IMG/VR virus record: IMGVR_UViG_3300024343_000068
Span: 1-31,234 of that record
DNA: 31,234 nucleotides
Direction: 5' to 3' (one strand)
DNA from: a virus
Below are positions 17,601 through 24,613 of the stretch, piece by piece (position 1 is the first letter of the stretch; every line of letters begins with the position of its first letter). Position numbers and translations under genes: made by a program. The notes beneath the pieces are model-generated. The model was given only the letters and a program-made list of their open reading frames with translations. It was not told where the DNA came from and searched no databases.

Positions 17601-18507
17601 TAAACAATTAGAGCTTGACATATTAGATATCTTCGACAGAGATGGTGAGAAAATTGAATACTTAGTAACAAGTAATTCAACTACAACAGGTGGACCTAAG
17701 CAAGGTCGTCATTATGATTCAAGTAAACCAGCAGAGGGTAACAACTTTAGAACTGGCCCGGGTAAACGCCTTACTGACTCTTTGGGTGTTCTAGTTATTC
17801 ATCAGTTAGATAATGCGATTATGAACCACACAGTCAACGTGGTTAATAAGGACAGGCCTAGGAATAACCCATATCCTGCCAAGATTATTTATGATGCAAT
17901 CATACCTAACGCAGCAGGTTATCTAAGATACTCTCACGTTTATAATAACGAGTCAATACCTCTTGCCCAGAAGTTTAATATATATCGATCTATTCAGAAG
18001 GCAGCAGCTAAAGGCCTTGCAAAGACCCAGAGGGATGTCGCTAAATCTGGTCATGTGAATATCAGTGTTATAGAAAGCCCTGATGGTAATGTAAGGGGTG
18101 TTGAGCGTCATGCTGTCTTAACACAGTACCTAGATGACTATGAGATCAATAAACCTAAACGTGTTGATTACCCTAATCAAGCCTCTTGGAATAGGGCAAT
18201 GTCTAAATATGATTCTAGGAAAACCATAACCCCCCTTAAGCTAGAGGTTAATACTGCTAAGAGTATGGGTTATATCCCACCTATAATTAACGAACAATTC
18301 TTAGAGTTTGGGGTTATATCAGACGAGCAGCCCATGGTCACCAATGCAAGGGAACGGGCCAATATGTTTATAAAATCTGTAGACTACATTAGCTTAGTTA
18401 ATCGCTGGCATAGGAGAATGGAGGTTGAATTAGATTCTATGGCAGAAGTTTCTGAGAGAGAGAAGAAGGAAATAAAAATTAAAGGAACAATAGCCCATTT
18501 GACTTAA
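14668..18507 (+). CDS. Candidate virion RNA polymerase: 1279-aa protein with T7/N4-family polymerase motifs
   Basis: Start ATG two bases after the previous stop, with AAGGA upstream. Four signatures of single-subunit RNA polymerases occur in order. FYYAFSSSDINGRI at 518-531 contains DxxGR (D526-R530). ELDATQSGAFLQAL has motif A Asp778 and the SG at +4/+5. R858 EFLL K863 QPIMQFF Y871 G has the exact K-x7-YG spacing of T7 motif B and the same Met four after Lys. IHQLDNAIM (H1045, D1048) parallels T7 VHSQDGSH, followed 28 residues later by YDA (Asp1076) where T7 has HDS (Asp812, 25 residues later). A-to-B is 85 residues (T7 94) and B-to-C 205 (T7 173). Both catalytic Asp residues, the Lys and the Tyr are present. 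Odd points: Tyr replaces the motif C His, and the DxxGR-to-A stretch is about 252 residues (T7 116). The N-terminal 500 residues are Gln-rich and unassigned. As last gene of the virion module it is probably packaged and ejected. T7-family membership is a motif-based reading; transcriptional activity is inferred. Confidence 0.8.
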   Translation: MALNINVKSQDAGSRLDEQAIKRQAIIEQAQSGKSQIQSQLEANGIVPTIAPSQVTDNLTPVPSIAPTPARTEGVPELNAYTQSVGNTVAERGLTLDDMNKRVNDQSFESYQKGDRDRFSHMDPDTGQPVFTSVTEEDFTKDADKLALPSPDAILDVNQFKDTSKYKSAYQHSERDGQEVFDRLEHFEDWVIPHYENDVEFKRILDNTGVADLGQFASLASLANAGILNAQSSYVAGKNVSDIGSIFEAEGASYTADAVDHPAQLGVTEKGYVMAAQRRFKDLARRAKVTSNLTPRDYQLLGTKLLEYSLDSGQIKTTKIGGKKFYIPNGNHTGTKLGTQSDHLIGAELQNPVSDSPTTGGDAIQKGRALKKSRKTQGNNIIEQATVELAKDTMGHMAYGMDKMVSTAIMVQIIDVITNLKFTDPNTTGDPKEALTYSTSEFAKMFKLDSATAEASYNTKLFNSISDTLEQKKSIAIAVNRITATRQDEILNNLNKQLMLIKKSKSGEEGYAEANRAFYYAFSSSDINGRIANASHNGNYTLDKVVARQTQGAKINPRINVTKSSFLSKNESINSKAKSLFQHEGNPTAFDKALNSLDAATEAEISFRVVLVKNLLHDASEGFKKAGLSGAESITQSQSDAMAFVQEAGLKSLSNVSNKALYETYVKINSASPTTLIQHFAVQGRALKTQLSGTSNFIEDLPVIEFDPLERVSERADKAVDAWGDFTIPDMSALKEFANVRGETRAKMSIRADALKYMDAMNGQGPSNFELEFEVELDATQSGAFLQALIAPSEKSQKILNSLGFETNVTGGDLRDVAKEILLEGNVNLKDTTDPEVTAAWDGFISNALTGEKSGIAREFLLKQPIMQFFYGKPASMFGDLSNELLGWFSDEINNSPILSGISPADRSVAVKGIIEKMLSSPQFDASYAQIMKKVGRFLAVTDSDLIIEGPMGNINLSVESVVASMKEIAGQDPNADLKQLELDILDIFDRDGEKIEYLVTSNSTTTGGPKQGRHYDSSKPAEGNNFRTGPGKRLTDSLGVLVIHQLDNAIMNHTVNVVNKDRPRNNPYPAKIIYDAIIPNAAGYLRYSHVYNNESIPLAQKFNIYRSIQKAAAKGLAKTQRDVAKSGHVNISVIESPDGNVRGVERHAVLTQYLDDYEINKPKRVDYPNQASWNRAMSKYDSRKTITPLKLEVNTAKSMGYIPPIINEQFLEFGVISDEQPMVTNARERANMFIKSVDYISLVNRWHRRMEVELDSMAEVSEREKKEIKIKGTIAHLT

Positions 18508-18515
18508 TATAAGTT

Positions 18516-18571
18516 AAAAAAAAATACCCCCACAGGGATACGTTATGTATCTCTGAGGGGGTTTTTTTATT
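18516..18571. terminator. Bidirectional intrinsic terminator between convergent operons
   Basis: A run of nine A's (18516-18524) precedes a stem of CCCCC/GGGGG, CAG/CTG and GATAC/GTATC (arms 18527-18541 and 18547-18561) with one A-A mismatch, one G-T pair and a 5-nt loop. Seven T's follow (18562-18568). Read from either strand it is a GC-rich hairpin with a U-tract. It starts 9 bases after the last + strand stop and ends 3 bases before the last - strand stop, so it insulates both transcription blocks. Confidence 0.95.
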
Positions 18572-18573
18572 TA

Positions 18574-18855
18574 CTATTCTCGTGACTTACGTTCCTTAAT
18601 ACTTCTAGACACTCGTTGATGTGCATCACTCCTTGCAGAGTTAGCTATCTTCATAGCTTCAGCATCAGGTACACCTTGATTACGTAACTCATTAAGTGTC
18701 ATCTTATGCTGGGATTCTACTATAGCCGAGTTGATTTGTGGTGTGTAAGCTAATTCGGGGTTTAATTTATATTGACGTACCATTTCAGAGTCATCGATAT
18801 CTTTACTGAAGATATTATAACTCTTACCTTTCTCTATTGGTTCACCGTTAAACAT
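18574..18855 (-). CDS. Hypothetical small protein, last gene of the leftward operon
   Basis: Length 93 residues from the ATG at 18855 (MFNGEPIEKGK), chosen because GGAG lies seven bases upstream; the longer frame from 18900 has no such site. It is hydrophilic and largely helical, with Ser/Arg/Lys-rich C-terminus (SARSDAHQRVSRSIKERKSRE). It overlaps the end of the preceding gene by 8 bases, so the two are probably translationally coupled. There are no recognised motifs. It directly abuts the terminator. Confidence 0.7.
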   Translation of the reverse strand: MFNGEPIEKGKSYNIFSKDIDDSEMVRQYKLNPELAYTPQINSAIVESQHKMTLNELRNQGVPDAEAMKIANSARSDAHQRVSRSIKERKSRE

Positions 18856-19078
18856 TTGTATTCTCCATCCTCCAACTATTAAGTAAACCTTGGTCTGCAA
18901 GCAACAGTTGGATATGCTTCAGGGCTTTAATGGGGTTCTCATGTGTAGAAATATACACATTATTGATATCCCTACTATACATTAATTCAGGGGGTAGCCC
19001 CTCCTTAGTACAGTAGGTCTCGTCATCTATATTCGTGAACCCACGAAGGTACAGATGATTATAATTTTGCTTGATCAT
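18848..19078 (-). CDS. Hypothetical small protein downstream of the RNA polymerase
   Basis: Length 76 residues; AAGGAGG is placed seven bases before the ATG, one of the strongest ribosome sites in the window. The sequence has a beta-like first half (HLYLRGFTNIDDETYC) and a helical second half (NPIKALKHIQLLLADQG). It is not recognised. It follows the RNA polymerase gene by nine bases. Small proteins next to phage polymerases are sometimes modulators of transcription, but nothing in the sequence shows this here. Confidence 0.7.
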   Translation of the reverse strand: MIKQNYNHLYLRGFTNIDDETYCTKEGLPPELMYSRDINNVYISTHENPIKALKHIQLLLADQGLLNSWRMENTNV

Positions 19079-19087
19079 AACACCTCC

Positions 19088-21499
19088 TTAACAGAAGAAG
19101 TAATCCGAGTCTAGGACTTCTGCTACATCTAATGTACCCTCTTCAGGTAGTTTAATATTACCCATATCTGACTTAGATAGGACGTTGTCTCTGATATGTT
19201 CGAACTGACCTCTAGGGCCATACATATCTACGAATACTTCTTTGATTAGACCGGATAGTTCTTCCACATCACATGCATGAGTAGCAAATGAGTCATGTAC
19301 AGGTGCTATCTGTCCATCAAACTTATCCATGACTAGTGACATATGAGCAGCATCTTGTGAGTGGATATAATTAGGGGCTATACCCGATGCATACCCTTGC
19401 TTATCAGGGATTGTGGTCTCTACAGCTAGTACATGCTTCAATCTATTACGGCTACTAATGCCCTTTAATACTGAATCAATCTTCCATTCCTTCATAAGAT
19501 ATGACCTGTATTTCACAGGAAATCCTGAAGGGGAGGTCCAAGATAATTCCCTGGCTCCATTACCCTTAGCAATATAACTAGAGATCATATTGAACTGTTG
19601 GCTTAATCTATCTAGCTCCAGTATATCCTCGTTAGTCTTTAACTTCTTACGTTGGATAACTTTCTTAGCAGCTATAATCTTACTACGATCATGCTTAGTT
19701 ACAGATTCACCAGTTAACTTGTGTAGATAACCTGTTTCACCCAATTCATAAGACGCGAGCTGTTGTAGGAAATCTTTAATAGTGTCTGCGCTAGGGCATA
19801 CCTTATTGATAGCTTGTATAACAGACCTACTAAGTAGAGTGCAATCAAACATATCAATATCGTATTTACTAGTGAAACCCTCGGTATAACAATCTTCATA
19901 CATGTTATCCGCTATACGTGATGTTCCGGCTGCATACTGACGTACCATAGTAGCACGTTTAGTAATACCCTTTCTAATGTGTTTCATAGGTATCTTACGG
20001 GGGTTAAACCAATCAGGGAGGTTATCCACTAATTCCTTAGCCACCTTAATATACAGATCACATGGTACATCTGTCTTAGTAAGCCCTACCATAGCTCCTG
20101 TTGTAGCATCTTTGCTCATAGCAGCACTATGTTGTATACCATTACACATACCATCAATAGGTATGGGTAGGTATGAGATAACTTCTTCACCCTCTTCACA
20201 TGAGTTCCATGCCAACCACTCACAGGCACATGCATAAAAGACTATAGGTTTCTCACACTTAATAAATTTACCATTAAGGGCAGTAGTTAGAACCATATCA
20301 TAGTTATTTTCTAACCACCTAACTCTATCATTAAGGTTCATCTTGTCTACAGAGATGGTCTCTAACCCTTCCGATTCTAGCAGTGCTTTGTAATCATACT
20401 CACACCAAGAAGGGATAGATCCCACTGCATACGATTCATTGAAGCTATTAGCCGTGTGTATGGCTAACCATGTAATTCCCTTAGGGGTCAGGGGCTTTCC
20501 TTCTCCGAATTGTAGCAGACCTCTAGCTAGGTCACCTCCTTGATAGTTAAGGAACTGCTCCCGAATATAGTATCTTCCTCTATAGTCAGTATCCACTAAC
20601 TGAAAGAAAGGTTTACCATATCCTTTAAGGGTGCTAGCCTTTTCTTTAATGATTTGGAACTCATAGTTTTTACTACGAGCTTTTAATACTTTCTTCTTCT
20701 TGTTCCAGAGATCTACCTCTACTGCATATACCTCTTTAGTTTCCAAAGTCTCATTCTTCTTCAGGTTATTGTAAGCCTTACGTACAGCTAACATAGAACC
20801 AGCCTCGGGTAAAGCTGTTTCTTCATGTAAGAAGTAATCAGTATTAGCTATCATAGCCTCATAAACACTTTCGTTGATAGCCCATTTCATTTTATTAAGA
20901 GAGTTTAGTGATCGTAGCCAAGGTGCATCGATATACTGAGGGAATTCCCTTTCATCCTGCATACCCCAACGCTTAATTGCAGGATAGCTTAATGTATTTA
21001 GCTCAGTAATGCTCTCTGGCTTATGTAGAACAGTGTTAGGTAGCAATGATCCAACTATAGCTATGGGTACATCACTAATAAAGCCCCACAGAGGGCCTGG
21101 AGTGACCACGTAGGGTGCTGTTATCGCTCTATCAGAAAATCCTTCTTCACGGAATGTAGTTATACAATCTTTAGCTTTAAATGCCTCTATAAATAAGTCA
21201 CCAAGACGTATGGCCTTATCCTTAGGTAGTGGTTCACCCCCCATGTAAGCACTCAGGGATTCCCCTATTGCTACAGATACAGACGTTAACTTAGCCATAC
21301 CCGCTATGTCACCATTAGCATCACGAGAGAATTTTAACTGGATCTTCTCAGATGCTAGGTATACCATAGTGGGTAATTTAAGTTTGTAGTCAGGGTGAAA
21401 GGCTAATACTATGCAACCAGTATTACCTCTAGGGCTATTGATGTTAGCCTTTTCTACACGTTCAATCAGATACTCAGCTATTTGTTCGATTAAGTTCAT
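19088..21499 (-). CDS. T7-like single-subunit DNA-directed RNA polymerase
   Basis: Length 803 residues (T7 883). All family signatures are present: DTDYRGRYY (DxxGR, about residue 305), PIDGMCNGIQHSAAM (motif A, Asp near 448), KGITKRATMVRQYA (motif B, Lys near 514), PNYIHSQDAAHM, and APVHDSFATH (motif C, Asp near 736). The C-terminus DSDYFFC matches the aromatic foot of T7 polymerase (FAFA). It would transcribe phage promoters. The region before DxxGR is about 115 residues shorter than in T7, so the N-terminal promoter-binding and melting part is reduced. Motif B has YA where T7 has YG. The start follows GGAG at a 10-base distance. The gene is near the distal end of the replication operon rather than first among early genes as in T7, so it is likely made after another polymerase has acted. 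Confidence 0.97.
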   Translation of the reverse strand: MNLIEQIAEYLIERVEKANINSPRGNTGCIVLAFHPDYKLKLPTMVYLASEKIQLKFSRDANGDIAGMAKLTSVSVAIGESLSAYMGGEPLPKDKAIRLGDLFIEAFKAKDCITTFREEGFSDRAITAPYVVTPGPLWGFISDVPIAIVGSLLPNTVLHKPESITELNTLSYPAIKRWGMQDEREFPQYIDAPWLRSLNSLNKMKWAINESVYEAMIANTDYFLHEETALPEAGSMLAVRKAYNNLKKNETLETKEVYAVEVDLWNKKKKVLKARSKNYEFQIIKEKASTLKGYGKPFFQLVDTDYRGRYYIREQFLNYQGGDLARGLLQFGEGKPLTPKGITWLAIHTANSFNESYAVGSIPSWCEYDYKALLESEGLETISVDKMNLNDRVRWLENNYDMVLTTALNGKFIKCEKPIVFYACACEWLAWNSCEEGEEVISYLPIPIDGMCNGIQHSAAMSKDATTGAMVGLTKTDVPCDLYIKVAKELVDNLPDWFNPRKIPMKHIRKGITKRATMVRQYAAGTSRIADNMYEDCYTEGFTSKYDIDMFDCTLLSRSVIQAINKVCPSADTIKDFLQQLASYELGETGYLHKLTGESVTKHDRSKIIAAKKVIQRKKLKTNEDILELDRLSQQFNMISSYIAKGNGARELSWTSPSGFPVKYRSYLMKEWKIDSVLKGISSRNRLKHVLAVETTIPDKQGYASGIAPNYIHSQDAAHMSLVMDKFDGQIAPVHDSFATHACDVEELSGLIKEVFVDMYGPRGQFEHIRDNVLSKSDMGNIKLPEEGTLDVAEVLDSDYFFC

Positions 21500-21514
21500 C
21501 GCTAGGCTGCTCCG

Positions 21515-21802
21515 TTAGAGTGAAGTTAAGTGTTCGTGGGTACTACTACCTTCCCCGTAAGTTTTCTTCAGTTCAGGTCGTAACATTATAGCATCTAATA
21601 CATCCCTTTTGGGAATTTTACTGTCTATTATCCTATCTATTACCTCTTCTTCATTCATATTCCTTCCATCTTTCTGGTTGAATGCAGATGTCTTCATATA
21701 ACTCATTTCGTATAACAAGTTATCCAATGGGGATAGCAGCAGTCCCGCATCATCTACCACGTTACTCTCATAACGTAGTGGTTCATTCGTTAATTCATCC
21801 AT
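21515..21802 (-). CDS. Hypothetical small acidic protein coupled to the primase-helicase
   Basis: Length 95 residues; its ATG overlaps the primase-helicase stop (TAATG), with GGAGG upstream inside that gene. It is acidic and helical (NMNEEEVIDRIIDSKIPKRDVLDAIMLRPELKKTYG). There is no recognised domain. Coupling suggests stoichiometric production with the helicase; an accessory role in replication is possible but unsupported. Confidence 0.7.
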   Translation of the reverse strand: MDELTNEPLRYESNVVDDAGLLLSPLDNLLYEMSYMKTSAFNQKDGRNMNEEEVIDRIIDSKIPKRDVLDAIMLRPELKKTYGEGSSTHEHLTSL

Positions 21803-23433
21803 TAGAAATCCTCCGTTATTACATCTACACTGGTTAAACGACCTGTATCTATATCATAAGATGCAGACCCTGCACTACCTGTTACACCTGAGAAACGATT
21901 CTTTAGTACAGAGAAGTTTACTGTACTACGTTTGATTGGATCATCAGATGTTAAGTCCCTAGAGAACCCAATGATATCAAAGGATACTTGCTTAACACTA
22001 CCTGAACCTTTAATATCATCCAATGAGGGCATCTTACCCTCCTCAAATGACTTCCCTTGTAACCCTGTTTTACGTAGGTGGCTAATCAGACCTATCCATA
22101 CATGATGCTTATTACAGATACGTAACAATTCATTCATCATCTTGTCAGTAGCCTCATTACCTGTCAGCTTCTCTACACCCTCACTTACTGCGATAGTTAA
22201 GTGGTCAAGAATAAGATACTTACAACCCATGAGTGCTAAGTATTCTATCTTGTCTACTAGACTACCATCTGATACAGCGCCTTGGTGGTCCAGTAATATC
22301 AGTCTCCCGTCTCCAAATACTTCATCGAAGGCTTTTCTTTCTTCCTCCCTTGTAGTATCCCCCATAGACATATCTTTTTTCAGGTGCATACCAATAAACT
22401 TACCAGCAGTGTAACCTACCGACTCTTCTAACGATATCATACCAACTTTCTCTTCAGTTGTAGCTAGTATGTGTAGTACAGTCTCTTTGATGATACTACT
22501 CTTACCGATAGAAGTACCTGAGGTAAATAAGGTGATCTCACCCTGCCTAATACCTTTCAGCTTATCTTGTACAACAGCTAAACAAGGTGGATAGGGTATA
22601 GTGGGGATTTCCTTCTTATCACGATAGGCTTCCCATATAGATTCACCTGACATTATGCCAGCGGGGTTGTAGGGTTGAGCATTCCAGATAGCTCTATTGA
22701 CTTCCATATACCCATGCTTAGTATACTCATCAGAGGCATCTTTCTCTTTACCCTTAACTATCTTAACCTTATCATAGCCACATATCTTAGCTAACTTTAA
22801 GATCGCTTCCTCGCCAGCTTTATCCGCATCCATCCATAGATATATTTCATCAAATGACCTTAGCCACTCTCGTTGAGCTAGGGGTGCTTTCATATTACTA
22901 GCAGAAGCTAATGATACTACAGGATAAACCACACCTTTCTGTTCATAGGATTCAGCTATGGCTAGGGTATCTTCTTCACCTTCAGTGATAACTAAACGCT
23001 TACCACCAGCAGGGAAGTTTTGTTGACCGAAGAGCTGATCACCCATATCACCTTGGAACCTAAAGGTCTTAGGCATGTTCCTTACCTTGGAACCTAGTTC
23101 CTCTCTATCCTTATGATAGGGGTAGTAGACTATATCTACTTGACCATTAGAATCATAGGAACTTCTGACCCCAAACATCTCGGCTATCTTCTTACTTATC
23201 TTTCGTTTAGCAGCGGTACCATAGGGTAACCCACTGACAGGTATGACTGCTTCTGGTTCTACTTGCACATAAGACTCCTTAGGCTTCTCACCTTCTTCAT
23301 AATTATAATAATTAGTGGAGCAGCTAAAGCAGTACCCAGATAACCTGCCATCATCCTCCAAGTACACTGCCACTGCGTCTGAACTGTCACATTTTGCACA
23401 ACTGCTATGCTTTTGAAATTGACCGCTTCCCAT
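21802..23433 (-). CDS. T7 gp4-like DNA primase-helicase
   Basis: Length 543 residues (T7 gp4 566). Domains in order: a zinc-binding primase head with Cys12, Cys15, Cys35, Cys38; a TOPRIM fold with LVITEGEEDTLAIAE (near 150) and LWMDADKAGEEA; then a RecA-type hexameric helicase with Walker A GTSIGKS (Gly306-Ser312) and Walker B KYLILDHLTI, followed by the GLISHLRK motif. It synthesises RNA primers for the lagging strand and unwinds DNA 5' to 3' at the fork, partnering the family A polymerase and the ssDNA-binding protein of this operon. GGGAG lies before the ATG. The start overlaps the end of the RusA gene by 29 bases. Confidence 0.97.
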   Translation of the reverse strand: MGSGQFQKHSSCAKCDSSDAVAVYLEDDGRLSGYCFSCSTNYYNYEEGEKPKESYVQVEPEAVIPVSGLPYGTAAKRKISKKIAEMFGVRSSYDSNGQVDIVYYPYHKDREELGSKVRNMPKTFRFQGDMGDQLFGQQNFPAGGKRLVITEGEEDTLAIAESYEQKGVVYPVVSLASASNMKAPLAQREWLRSFDEIYLWMDADKAGEEAILKLAKICGYDKVKIVKGKEKDASDEYTKHGYMEVNRAIWNAQPYNPAGIMSGESIWEAYRDKKEIPTIPYPPCLAVVQDKLKGIRQGEITLFTSGTSIGKSSIIKETVLHILATTEEKVGMISLEESVGYTAGKFIGMHLKKDMSMGDTTREEERKAFDEVFGDGRLILLDHQGAVSDGSLVDKIEYLALMGCKYLILDHLTIAVSEGVEKLTGNEATDKMMNELLRICNKHHVWIGLISHLRKTGLQGKSFEEGKMPSLDDIKGSGSVKQVSFDIIGFSRDLTSDDPIKRSTVNFSVLKNRFSGVTGSAGSASYDIDTGRLTSVDVITEDF

Positions 23434-23833
23434 GACGTACTCCCTTATCTTCTGTGAATTGAATTTCTGTTAGTGTAAAGTTGATGAACTCCTTCCCCTT
23501 ACCTACTACAGTTTTGCTGGCTGCGATATGCATAATCTGCTTATCATCAAACCCGAACCATCTTTGTAGGACATCTAACAGAGTTTTAATAGGATTATCC
23601 ACATCACTAAGTGACGTAGCAAAGCCCCAATGGATATCAAGCTTGAACCTCATGGCTTTAACATCCTTCCCTCTAGGTATTTCATATCCAAATAATTCCA
23701 ATGCCATCAACTCTTCAAATCTCTTATACTTGGCACTCTTCTTGCGCTTCAGAGTATAAGCAGCATTGATTGACAGAGGTTTTACGGAACAATCCATATG
23801 TAGTTCCCATAATTCCCTACTGTAATTAGGCAT
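23405..23833 (-). CDS. rusA: RusA-family Holliday junction resolvase
   Basis: Length 142 residues, somewhat longer than E. coli RusA (120). It has the family pattern: KPLSINAAY near the start, then SDVDNPIKTLLDVLQ with the catalytic Asp pair (DxDN) and the conserved Lys, and FGFDDKQIMHI with the second acidic pair. RusA dimers cut four-way junctions; in phages they resolve recombination intermediates and branched replication DNA before packaging. T7 uses an unrelated endonuclease I (gp3) for this, so this is a replacement in an otherwise T7-like replication set. It overlaps the nuclease gene upstream by 8 bases and the primase-helicase downstream by 29. Confidence 0.92.
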   Translation of the reverse strand: MPNYSRELWELHMDCSVKPLSINAAYTLKRKKSAKYKRFEELMALELFGYEIPRGKDVKAMRFKLDIHWGFATSLSDVDNPIKTLLDVLQRWFGFDDKQIMHIAASKTVVGKGKEFINFTLTEIQFTEDKGVRHGKRSISKA

Positions 23834-24536
23834 TTAGAATCTCCTTCTCACCTGTACGTATGTTATACCTTTCATTAGGTCTTTGACGTATATAGATAAG
23901 ATCAGTCATAAGTTGACAATAACTCATATAGTCTGTGCCTTTATGAAGGTCACGGTAGGCTTGCTTCACTATATCCAAACGCTTACCCATAGGGGATAAC
24001 AACAGTAACTTCTCAGCACCTTTGATACCAACACCTTTGATACCCGGAATACCGTCTGTACTATCACCCATGATCATTTGCACATGTAGCATCATATCAG
24101 CCGCATCAGCATCAGCAGGATAGTGCTCATCCTTCTGAGGGTTGTAGATAGGTACTGCTACAGTACGTAGATCTTTATCAGGGCTAATTATTGTACCTCC
24201 ATTCTCTATCGCTAGGTAGGCCACCACATCATCAGCTTCTTCACCGTCAGATTGGATAGCCTTGTAATGCCCCACTAATCGAGCATACACAGCGTCCATG
24301 ATAGCCTTCTTTTCAGGGTCTTCCTCAGACTTACGATGAGATTTATAACCATCATAGAGATCATGCCTAAAGTTACCCTTACCCTTAACTACAAATACTA
24401 CATCATCTATATGTGCCCATAGACTTGCTAGGACTGCCTCTATAGAGTGATCTAACTTTTCTAATGCTTCTTCGAGTGTCTTATCACCCCAAGAAGCTAC
24501 ATATACTAATGAATCAGCATCATAATAATATTTCAT
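23826..24536 (-). CDS. 5'-3' exonuclease (FEN / T7 gp6-like)
   Basis: Length 236 residues. Conserved metal-binding segments are visible: YYDADSLVY at the start, SDGEEADDVVAYLA, IISPDKDLR, and MGDSTDGIPGIKGVGIKGAEKLL, the last being the helix-3-turn-helix DNA-binding motif of flap-type nucleases. Expected roles are removal of RNA primers and host DNA breakdown, as for T7 gp6. Its ATG overlaps the stop of the 25-residue peptide (TAATG). The missing central arch basic patch and short C-terminus are typical of phage members. Confidence 0.93.
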   Translation of the reverse strand: MKYYYDADSLVYVASWGDKTLEEALEKLDHSIEAVLASLWAHIDDVVFVVKGKGNFRHDLYDGYKSHRKSEEDPEKKAIMDAVYARLVGHYKAIQSDGEEADDVVAYLAIENGGTIISPDKDLRTVAVPIYNPQKDEHYPADADAADMMLHVQMIMGDSTDGIPGIKGVGIKGAEKLLLLSPMGKRLDIVKQAYRDLHKGTDYMSYCQLMTDLIYIRQRPNERYNIRTGEKEILNA

Positions 24537-24613
24537 TATTTATCACCCCATGTGCTATTGATCACAACTGCATAAACCCATACTGCCCATACCAATACTA
24601 TAGCTACTAACAT
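24536..24613 (-). CDS. 25-residue single-pass membrane peptide coupled at both ends
   Basis: A 26-codon frame exactly fills the space between the DNA polymerase stop and the nuclease start. Its ATG overlaps the polymerase stop (TAATG), its own stop overlaps the nuclease ATG (TAATG), and GGAGG sits seven bases upstream of the start. The peptide begins MLVAIVLVWAVWVYAVVI, one hydrophobic helix of about 18 residues, and ends NSTWGDK. It is too short for usual gene finders. No homologue comes to mind. It could be a membrane anchor or host-directed micro-protein, or a translational relay that carries ribosomes from the polymerase to the nuclease. Confidence 0.7.
   Translation of the reverse strand: MLVAIVLVWAVWVYAVVINSTWGDK

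Noticed and set aside
24536-24613. 25-residue peptide as a holin
   Set aside because: It is far shorter than known holins, has no charged C-terminal tail or second segment, and sits in the replication operon rather than beside an endolysin.
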